Below are positions 6,684-14,742 of a stretch of 14,742 bases of DNA, one piece after another. Numbering within the stretch: position 1 is the stretch's first letter; every line of letters begins with the position of its first letter. The notes beneath the pieces are model-generated. The model was not told the DNA's origin and searched no databases. It saw nothing but the letters and a program-made list of their open reading frames with translations. The DNA comes from Micrococcales bacterium. Its GTDB lineage: Bacteria > Actinomycetota > Actinomycetes > S36-B12. The translations under genes were made by a program, and so were the position numbers. The stretch is taken from positions 25,972-40,713 of the forward strand of contig PBWE01000017.1 in assembly GCA_002728915.1 (NCBI GenBank), written 5' to 3'.

Positions 6684-6704
6684 TATGAGTCCACCAGACT
6701 CAAG
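6684..6704. promoter_or_regulatory. HAIR element (HspR operator) of the dnaK operon
   Basis: The left arm TATGAGT, a 7-base spacer CCACCAG and the right arm ACTCAAG match the HspR-associated inverted repeat CTTGAGT-N7-ACTCAAG: the right arm is perfect, the left is 5 of 7, and the spacing is exact. It abuts the -10 box at 6705, so bound HspR would block RNA polymerase. HspR is encoded by the fourth gene of the operon that follows. Confidence 0.85.
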
Positions 6705-6710
6705 TATTAT
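6705..6710 (+). promoter_or_regulatory. -10 hexamer TATTAT of the dnaK operon
   Basis: TATTAT directly follows the right arm of the HspR operator and predicts a start site near 6717 and a leader of about 125 nt. The region at -35 (about 6681-6687, TTATATG) is AT-rich but not a good TTGACA. The overlap with the operator supports its use as the heat-inducible promoter. Confidence 0.65.
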
Positions 6711-6740
6711 GCGCCTTAATTTGCAATTTGGGGTCATGAT

Positions 6741-9285
<2,545 letters not shown>

Positions 9286-9332
9286 TTATTCAGAGATCAA
9301 GAATTAAGAAGTAAGGGTTTGAGCGAAGGACT

Positions 9333-10505
9333 ATGAACAAGGACTGGCTCGAGAAGGACTTTTACGCAACTTTGGGTGTGTCCAAAGATGCCAGTGCCGA
9401 CGAGCTAAAGAAGAAGTACCGAACCCTCGCTCGCGAGAACCATCCGGATAAAAACCCCGGAGACGCCGCAGCCGAGTCCCGCTTCAAAGATGTCTCTGAG
9501 GCCTACGACGTTTTGTCTGACCCTGCGAAGCGCAAGGAATATGACGAAGCCCGTGCCCTCTTTGCCGGAGGAGGATTCCCCGGTGGAGGCTTTGGCGGTG
9601 CCGGCGGCCCCGGAGGTTTCGGGGGCGGCCAATACAACGTCAACGTTGAGGATCTCTTCGGTGACAGCGGTGGTGGATTCGGCGACTTCCTCGGTGGATT
9701 GTTCAACCGAGGGGGTGGAGGGCGCAATCGTCAGCCGCGGCGCGGACAGGACCTCGAGAGCGAACTGACTCTCTCCTTCGACGATGCACTCGATGGGGTG
9801 ACCGTCCCTCTTCGCTTGAGTAGCGATGCACCGTGCTCGATATGTAACGGGACTGGTGCGAAGGCGGGGACGGTTCCGCGTGTGTGCCCTACGTGCGACG
9901 GAACCGGACAGACGTCGCGGAACGCGGGCGGCTTCGCTTTCGCCGAGCCGTGCCCGTCGTGTCGCGGTCGAGGCCTCTTCGTCGACGATCCCTGCATCTC
10001 GTGCCGGGGATCGGGGCGTGGAGTCAGCTCGCGAACGGTGCACGCCCGCATTCCCGCAGGCGTGAAGGACGGCTCGCGAATCCGACTGAAGGGCAAGGGT
10101 GGTCCCGGAGAGCGCGGCGGGCCGGTCGGAGACCTCTTCGTCGTCGTGCACGTGGATGACCACGCGATCTTCGGACGCAAAGGCAACAACGTCACGCTGA
10201 CGGCACCGATCACCTTCAGCGAGGCTGCACTCGGGAGCCAGATCACCGTTCCCACACCGCGTGGCAACTCCGTGACACTGAAGATCCCCGCGGGAACGTC
10301 CACGGGTCGAGTTTTCCGAGTGCGCGGTAAGGGTATTCGGGGAAAAGACGGAAAGAACGGCGATCTTCTGGTTACCGTGAACGTCGCCGTGCCTCAGAAC
10401 ATGACCGACGAGCAGCGCGACGCCCTGCAGACGTACGCGGATCTTGTGGCGGGTGAGGACCCCCGCAAGGACTTGAGCGCACTGGCGGGAAACCCCAATG
10501 GCTGA
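9333..10505 (+). CDS. dnaJ: DnaJ (type I J-protein co-chaperone)
   Basis: DnaJ delivers unfolded clients to DnaK and stimulates its ATPase. The 390-aa protein has all type I parts: the J domain (about 8-75) with the invariant His-Pro-Asp at 37-39, a Gly/Phe-rich linker (about 79-125), and the zinc-binding region with four CxxC motifs (Cys168/171, 185/188, 207/210, 221/224). The C-terminal client-binding domains follow, with ARIPAGVKDGSRIRLKGKG. EKDFYATLGV at the start is typical of actinobacterial dnaK-linked DnaJ. The ATG at 9333 is preceded by GAAGGA in the short, AT-richer gap after grpE. The 3' end overlaps hspR by 8 bases. Confidence 0.98.
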   Translation: MNKDWLEKDFYATLGVSKDASADELKKKYRTLARENHPDKNPGDAAAESRFKDVSEAYDVLSDPAKRKEYDEARALFAGGGFPGGGFGGAGGPGGFGGGQYNVNVEDLFGDSGGGFGDFLGGLFNRGGGGRNRQPRRGQDLESELTLSFDDALDGVTVPLRLSSDAPCSICNGTGAKAGTVPRVCPTCDGTGQTSRNAGGFAFAEPCPSCRGRGLFVDDPCISCRGSGRGVSSRTVHARIPAGVKDGSRIRLKGKGGPGERGGPVGDLFVVVHVDDHAIFGRKGNNVTLTAPITFSEAALGSQITVPTPRGNSVTLKIPAGTSTGRVFRVRGKGIRGKDGKNGDLLVTVNVAVPQNMTDEQRDALQTYADLVAGEDPRKDLSALAGNPNG

Positions 10506-10857
10506 GCAACAAGAATCTTTCTCCGTCGCGAGCGACGCTCCCGTATACGCGATCTCCATCGCGGCGGAATTGGCGGGGCTCCACCCGCAGACCCTGCGTC
10601 AGTACGACCGGGCAGGCCTTGTCAGCCCGACCAGGGTGGGCGGACGCAACCGCTTGTATAGCGGGCAAGACATTGTCCGACTGCGCGAGATCTCTCAACT
10701 GTCTGCCGAGGGCCTACCCCTCGAAGGCATTCGACGAGTGCTCGCGCTCGAAGAAGAAGTTCGCGAACTACGACGCCGACTCGAGGAGTTCCGCGCAGAT
10801 GCTTCGTCGCGCGCCCTCGTCGTCTGGCAGCCGCATAGACGACAGCGTCGCCGCTAG
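10498..10857 (+). CDS. hspR: HspR, MerR-family heat-shock repressor
   Basis: HspR represses the dnaK operon by binding HAIR inverted repeats; in Streptomyces DnaK acts as its co-repressor. The 119-aa protein has the MerR-type winged helix-turn-helix: [30 protein letters not shown] (about 18-47) followed by [18 protein letters not shown], then a short coiled coil [15 protein letters not shown] (about 84-98) for dimerisation and a basic C-terminus (HRRQRRR). It has no effector domain, as expected for HspR. The ATG at 10498 lies inside the end of dnaJ (8-base overlap), so translation is probably coupled. The match to the operator at 6684-6704 makes autoregulation likely. clpB follows after 38 bp. 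Confidence 0.96.
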   Translation: MAEQQESFSVASDAPVYAISIAAELAGLHPQTLRQYDRAGLVSPTRVGGRNRLYSGQDIVRLREISQLSAEGLPLEGIRRVLALEEEVRELRRRLEEFRADASSRALVVWQPHRRQRRR

Positions 10858-10895
10858 TCGCTCTGCGCTACTCGAACCACAGAAAGGACACGACC

Positions 10896-13478
10896 ATGGA
10901 CATTCAATTCACCACGAAAGCCCAGGACGCGCTCGGCGCCTCCGTGCGCATCGCGGCTGGTAACGGCAACCCGCAGGTCGAACCGATTCATCTGCTCGAC
11001 TCCCTTTTGCAGATGGGACCGGGAATCGCGACCGCGTTGCTGGAAGCGGTGGGGGCAGAGACGACTGCCCTGACCCGTGATGCACGAAACGCCGTCCAGG
11101 CACTGCCGTCCGCTCAGGGCAGTTCCGTCGCGCAGCCGACGTTGAATCAGTCGGCCTTGAAGGTGCTGAACACGGCGCAAAGTCTGGCGACCGAGCGCGG
11201 CGACGAGTACGTCAGCACGGAGCATCTGCTGATCAGCCTCGCCCAGGAAGGTGGCCCCGGAGTGAGCGATCTACTCGCCGCGGCGGGCGCGACGGGTCCC
11301 GCACTCTTGGAGGCTCTGCAAGAGATTCGTGGGACTGCGCGCGTGACGAGCCAGGACCCAGAGAGCACGTTCCAGGCGCTGGAGAAGTACGGCGTCGACC
11401 TGACGGCTCGAGCACGCGAGGGCAAGATCGATCCCGTCATCGGCCGCGACAACGAAATTCGGCGCACGATTCAAGTTCTCTCGCGTCGGACGAAGAACAA
11501 CCCCGTGTTAATCGGTGATCCCGGAGTGGGAAAGACCGCTGTTGCCGAAGGCTTGGCACGCCGCATTGTCGAAGGCGATGTCCCCACATCCCTGGCAGGC
11601 AAGATTCTCATTGCTCTGGACCTGGGGGCGATGGTTGCTGGCGCGAAGTACCGCGGAGAGTTCGAAGAACGATTGAAGGCGGTCCTCGACGAGATCAAGC
11701 AATCAGACGGTCAAGTAATCACGTTCATCGACGAACTTCACACCGTTGTCGGTGCGGGCACCGGCGGTGACTCGGCGATGGATGCTGGAAACATGCTCAA
11801 GCCCATGCTTGCTCGAGGCGAACTACGCATGATCGGTGCGACAACACTCGACGAGTACCGCGAGTACGTAGAGAAGGATGCCGCACTCGAACGCCGGTTC
11901 CAGCAAGTGCTCGTCGACCAGCCGTCCGTGGAGGACACCGTCACGATCCTTCGTGGGATCAAGGAGAAGTACGAAGCTCATCACAAGGTGGTCATCTCCG
12001 ATTCAGCACTCGTCGCATCTGCCACCCTGTCCGATCGCTACATCACCTCGCGCTTTCTGCCAGACAAAGCGATTGACCTTATGGACGAGGCCGCGAGTCG
12101 CCTGCGCATGGAAATCGACTCCTCTCCTGTAGAAATCGACGTACTGCAACGGCAGGTCGATCGACTTCGCATGGAAGAACTCGCGATCTCGCAAGAGACA
12201 GACGAGGCATCGAAGGAGCGACTCGAAAAGATTCGCGCGGAGATCGCCGACAAAGAGGAGGTGCTGCTCGGCATGCGTGTCCGATGGGATGCCGAGAAGC
12301 AAGGCCTCGATCGAATCGGCGAGATCAAGGTCCTTATCGATGACCTGCGAGCCGTCGCGACTAAGGCGCAGCGCGAAGGCGACTTCGAGCAGGCCTCACG
12401 AATCTTGTACGCGGAGATCCCAACATTCGAAGAGGAACTCGAGAAGGTCACTCGGGAGACGAACGAGCGTGAAGCCACCATGGTGAAGGAAGAGGTCACC
12501 GCCGACGACATAGCTGAGGTGGTGGCCGCGTGGACGGGCATTCCCGCAGGTCGCCTCCTGGAAGGCGAGACACAGAAACTTCTTCGGATGGAGGAAGAAC
12601 TCGGATGCCGCGTGGTCGGTCAGTCCGAAGCAGTTCGGGAAGTATCCGACGCCGTGCGGCGCTCACGGGCCGGCATTGCCGATCCGAATCGACCCACCGG
12701 ATCCTTCCTCTTCCTCGGTCCCACGGGTGTCGGAAAAACCGAACTAGCCAAGGCACTCGCGGAGTTCCTGTTCGATGACGAGCGCGCGATGGTGCGCGTC
12801 GATATGAGCGAGTACTCCGAAAAGCACTCGGTTGCCAGGCTCGTCGGTGCCCCTCCGGGGTACGTCGGTTACGAAGAGGGTGGGCAACTCACGGAGGCCG
12901 TGCGTCGCCGTCCCTATTCGGTGATACTGCTCGACGAAGTGGAGAAAGCTCACCCGGAAGTCTTCGACGTGTTGCTTCAGGTTCTCGATGACGGCCGTCT
13001 TACCGATGGGCAGGGTCGCACGGTGGACTTCCGCAATTCGATCATGATCCTCACGTCCAATATGGGTTCGCAGTTCTTGATTGACACCGACGTGCCGTTC
13101 GATGAACGCAAGGATCAAGTGCTCGCTGTTGTCCGGCAGCAGTTCCGGCCGGAGTTCTTGAACCGACTCGACGCGATGGTCATGTTTAATCCACTGGATC
13201 ATCAGGAACTCATGCGTATCGCTCGGATCCAAATCGAGCAGCTCCAGCGACGTTTGGATGAGCGCCGCATTTCGATCGAGCTGACTGAGGACGCCCAACA
13301 GTGGTTGGTCAACACCGGATTCGACCCGATCTACGGCGCCCGACCCCTTCGACGACTGGTGCAAACGGCGGTCGGCGACAAGTTGGCGGTGGCGATCTTG
13401 TCAGGTGACGTCAAAGACGGTGATTCCGTGACGGTTGGGGCTGACCCCGATGGGTCGGGCTTGATGCTGCAGACCTAA
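10896..13478 (+). CDS. clpB: ClpB, Hsp100 protein disaggregase
   Basis: ClpB is a hexameric AAA+ machine that threads aggregated proteins through its pore and hands them to DnaK/DnaJ/GrpE. The 860-aa protein is full length. It has the N-terminal Clp repeat domain (1-145); NBD1 with Walker A GDPGVGKT (207-214) and Walker B VITFIDE (274-280); the coiled-coil M domain (about 405-525), which separates ClpB from ClpA/ClpC; NBD2 with Walker A GPTGVGKT (608-615), pore motif GYVGYEEGG and Walker B VILLDE (676-681); and the C-terminal domain. There is no ClpP-docking IGF/IGL-type loop that I can see. AAAGGA lies 6 bases before the ATG. It is on the same strand as hspR with a 38-bp gap and no operator of its own, so it is probably the last gene of the operon. 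Confidence 0.98.
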   Translation: MDIQFTTKAQDALGASVRIAAGNGNPQVEPIHLLDSLLQMGPGIATALLEAVGAETTALTRDARNAVQALPSAQGSSVAQPTLNQSALKVLNTAQSLATERGDEYVSTEHLLISLAQEGGPGVSDLLAAAGATGPALLEALQEIRGTARVTSQDPESTFQALEKYGVDLTARAREGKIDPVIGRDNEIRRTIQVLSRRTKNNPVLIGDPGVGKTAVAEGLARRIVEGDVPTSLAGKILIALDLGAMVAGAKYRGEFEERLKAVLDEIKQSDGQVITFIDELHTVVGAGTGGDSAMDAGNMLKPMLARGELRMIGATTLDEYREYVEKDAALERRFQQVLVDQPSVEDTVTILRGIKEKYEAHHKVVISDSALVASATLSDRYITSRFLPDKAIDLMDEAASRLRMEIDSSPVEIDVLQRQVDRLRMEELAISQETDEASKERLEKIRAEIADKEEVLLGMRVRWDAEKQGLDRIGEIKVLIDDLRAVATKAQREGDFEQASRILYAEIPTFEEELEKVTRETNEREATMVKEEVTADDIAEVVAAWTGIPAGRLLEGETQKLLRMEEELGCRVVGQSEAVREVSDAVRRSRAGIADPNRPTGSFLFLGPTGVGKTELAKALAEFLFDDERAMVRVDMSEYSEKHSVARLVGAPPGYVGYEEGGQLTEAVRRRPYSVILLDEVEKAHPEVFDVLLQVLDDGRLTDGQGRTVDFRNSIMILTSNMGSQFLIDTDVPFDERKDQVLAVVRQQFRPEFLNRLDAMVMFNPLDHQELMRIARIQIEQLQRRLDERRISIELTEDAQQWLVNTGFDPIYGARPLRRLVQTAVGDKLAVAILSGDVKDGDSVTVGADPDGSGLMLQT

Positions 13479-13495
13479 GGACAACTCTTCGCGGT

Positions 13496-13555
13496 CGAGG
13501 GCTATGTTTCCGAGCCGAGGGTGATGTCTCTGGGCCGAGGGCAATGTTTCTGCGC
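13496..13555. repeat. Three imperfect 20-bp tandem repeats
   Basis: Three adjacent units begin at 13496, 13516 and 13536, with consensus CGAGGGCNATGTTTCTGNGC. Pairwise identities are 17/20 (units 1 and 3), 16/20 (2 and 3) and 15/20 (1 and 2). They fill most of the gap between the convergent clpB and DUF4031 genes. No hairpin is formed by a unit. They could be a relic of the repeat-bearing end of an insertion sequence, a protein-binding array or a chromosomal minisatellite; no transposase is nearby. Confidence 0.8.
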
Positions 13556-13572
13556 CACAAGCAACAGCGGTG

Positions 13573-13845
13573 TCAGGGTTGATGGCGGTGGGCTGGGCGT
13601 TTGCGCAGACCCGCAGCGTGCAGGGCTTGCACGATTGTCCGAGAGTCCACCGGCTGCGCTCCCTCTGCGATGGCGCAATCCCTCAGCTCGTCGGTGATGT
13701 CGTAGTGGTCGCCACCGAAGGAGCGCTCGGGTAGCGCCAGACGAGCGGCGAATGCGTGAAGCTCATCGAGGGAGGCGTCGCTGATCAAGTGCGCCCACAG
13801 CCGACCGCGCCAGGGCCACACCGCGGAGTCGACCAGGATCGTCAT
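13573..13845 (-). CDS. DUF4031 family protein
   Basis: This is a 90-aa soluble protein of the small DUF4031 family, whose function is unknown. Recognisable parts are MTILVDSAVWPWRGRLWAHLISD at the N-terminus, DELHAFAARLALPERSF, and GGDHYDITDELRDCAIAEGAQPVDSRTI. The His-Asp rich HLISD and GDHYDI segments are the family's hallmarks and might bind metal or nucleic acid, but this is not established. The start chosen is ATG 13845, which overlaps the TGA of the upstream aminotransferase (ATGA). Longer in-frame starts would lie wholly within that gene. The tight overlap suggests coupled translation. The C-terminus ends in a basic RKRPAHRHQP tail. Confidence 0.8.
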   Translation of the reverse strand: MTILVDSAVWPWRGRLWAHLISDASLDELHAFAARLALPERSFGGDHYDITDELRDCAIAEGAQPVDSRTIVQALHAAGLRKRPAHRHQP

Positions 13846-14741
13846 GAGGCCAACCCTGTCGACAGTTGATCGAGTGCTTGTTCGAGGACCGCGGGCTGCT
13901 TGCAGAAGGCCCACCGCACATAGGGCAGTCCGACGGTCGAGTCGTCGCACAGGAGTTGGTGCGGGATCGCAATGACCTTGGCTCGATGCGCAGTGTCGCG
14001 ACAGAACGTCGCGCCGTCGTCGTATCCGAGTGGCCGCACGTCGGTGGTAACGAAATAGGTGCCTTCGGAGGGAACGACACCGAGGCCACAATGGGCAAGC
14101 CCGTCGCTGAGTAAGTCCCGCTTGTGGGCGAGGTCCCGGCGAAACTCGGTGAAGTAGGTGTCCGGAAGGCGAAGACCGTGGGCGATTGCGTACTGGAACG
14201 GTCCCCCCGAAACGAACGAGAGGTGCTGCCGCACAGCGGACACTGCACGAATGAGCTCGTGAGGACCGTAGGCCCAACCCACCTTCCACCCGGTGAACGA
14301 GAACGACTTGCCACCCGATCCGACGGTGACTGTGCGTTCCCACATTCCTGGCAGCGTGGCGATGGGTATGTGGTGATGATCCTCGAACCACAGGTGCTCG
14401 TAGGCCTCGTCGCTGATGACGAGCAGGTCATGCTCAATGGCCACCTCGGCTACCGCTTCGAGTTCGTCACGGGTGAAAACGATGCCCGTGGGGTTGTGGG
14501 GTGAGTTCAGCAATAGCACCTTGGTGCGAGGAGTAATCGCTGCGCGAAGCCTGTCGATGTCCGGACGCAACCCCGGGCCGGACAGGGGCACTCCCACACG
14601 CACCCCATCGGCCAGCGATACCCCGGCCGCGTATATGTCGAAGCGCGGCTCGAACATGACAACTTCGTCGCCGCGCTCGACGAAGGCGAGCAGGGTTGAC
14701 TGCAGCGCCTCAGATGCACCGGTCGTCACAACGACTCCGGA
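13842..14741 (-). CDS. dapC: PLP-dependent aminotransferase, DapC-like (partial, 5' end outside)
   Basis: This class I/II aminotransferase is close in motifs to M. tuberculosis Rv0858c, annotated as N-succinyldiaminopimelate aminotransferase of lysine/meso-DAP synthesis. About 299 residues are visible; the frame stays open to the window edge (Ser-Gly-Val-Val-Val-Thr-Thr-Gly-Ala-Ser-Glu-Ala), so the N-terminal ~90 residues are missing. Visible motifs are VTTGASEAL (phosphate-binding turn), LLNSPHNPTG with the substrate/PLP Asn, ISDEAYEHL with Asp and Tyr contacting the pyridine ring, SGGKSFSFTGWKVGW with the PLP lysine, and YVRWAFCK with the carboxylate-binding Arg. RPLGYDDGATFC also resembles Rv0858c. 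Related kynurenine and methionine aminotransferases share these motifs, so the substrate is less certain than the fold. It overlaps DUF4031 by 4 bases. Confidence 0.78.
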   Translation of the reverse strand, partial: SGVVVTTGASEALQSTLLAFVERGDEVVMFEPRFDIYAAGVSLADGVRVGVPLSGPGLRPDIDRLRAAITPRTKVLLLNSPHNPTGIVFTRDELEAVAEVAIEHDLLVISDEAYEHLWFEDHHHIPIATLPGMWERTVTVGSGGKSFSFTGWKVGWAYGPHELIRAVSAVRQHLSFVSGGPFQYAIAHGLRLPDTYFTEFRRDLAHKRDLLSDGLAHCGLGVVPSEGTYFVTTDVRPLGYDDGATFCRDTAHRAKVIAIPHQLLCDDSTVGLPYVRWAFCKQPAVLEQALDQLSTGLAS

Positions 14742-14742
14742 A

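Noticed and set aside
6661..6684. Rho-independent terminator (CCCGC/GCGGG stem with TTTTCTTAT)
   Set aside because: The stem is only 5 bp, and no plus-strand gene lies between the etfD start and this point that would need terminating. Kept instead as a possible operator.
5738..6688. Long open frame (316 codons) on the plus strand opposite etfD
   Set aside because: It lies antisense to the hydrophobic N-terminal half of etfD, has no recognisable domain, and has the skewed composition expected of a high-GC shadow frame. It also runs into the dnaK regulatory region.
9314..9334. A second HspR operator in front of dnaJ (TTTGAGC-N7-TATGAAC)
   Set aside because: The left arm matches 5 of 7 but the right arm only 3 of 7, and it overlaps the ribosome-binding site and start codon. 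Probably chance.
9405..10559. Long open frame (384 codons) on the minus strand opposite dnaJ
   Set aside because: dnaJ is unambiguous on the plus strand (J domain, four CxxC motifs). The antisense frame shows no known motif and crosses into hspR.

Overview
The window is ordinary chromosomal DNA of a high-GC Gram-positive bacterium (Actinomycetota). Several genes point to the mycobacteria-like lineage or a close relative that builds arabinan into its wall: a decaprenyl-phosphate phosphoribosyltransferase followed by DprE1 and DprE2, a Dcd of the bifunctional dCTP deaminase/dUTPase type known from Mycobacterium tuberculosis, an EtfD-like Fe-S membrane reductase, and a dnaK operon that carries its own HspR repressor. 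I cannot name the genus. No prophage, CRISPR array, transposase or defence island is visible.

Layout. (1) 1-2634, + strand: the 3' part of ubiA, then dprE1 and dprE2. They are joined by 3-4 base stop/start overlaps, so one transcript should encode the route from phosphoribosyl diphosphate to decaprenyl-phospho-arabinose, the arabinose donor for the cell wall. (2) 2687-3261, - strand: a tRNA-Gly(CCC) gene just downstream of a small, probably exported protein of unknown function. (3) 3314-4350, + strand: a DUF2237 protein, then dcd. (4) 4364-6550, - strand: etfD, which is thought to pass electrons from acyl-CoA oxidation (through ETF) to menaquinone. (5) 6551-6841: a divergent control region between etfD and dnaK. 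It holds a perfect GTGA-N6-TCAC (CRP/FNR-type) site, two adjacent palindromes, a HAIR-type HspR operator and the dnaK promoter. (6) 6842-13478, + strand: the chaperone operon dnaK-grpE-dnaJ-hspR-clpB. (7) 13479-13572: three 20-bp imperfect tandem repeats. (8) 13573-14742, - strand: a DUF4031 gene overlapping the 3' end of a DapC-like aminotransferase that runs off the window.

How it works together. The heat-shock block encodes the Hsp70 machine (DnaK, its exchange factor GrpE, its J-partner DnaJ), the Hsp100 disaggregase ClpB and the repressor HspR. The operator in front of dnaK closes a feedback loop in which HspR represses its own operon. Three genes (DUF2237, dcd, etfD) share one layout: a TANNNT hexamer 6-7 bases before a GTG start. 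This suggests leaderless mRNAs.

The most notable single-gene observation is in DprE1. The position of the cysteine that benzothiazinone drugs attack is alanine here. The most notable regulatory one is the CRP-type site upstream of etfD. I found no clearly new multi-gene system.
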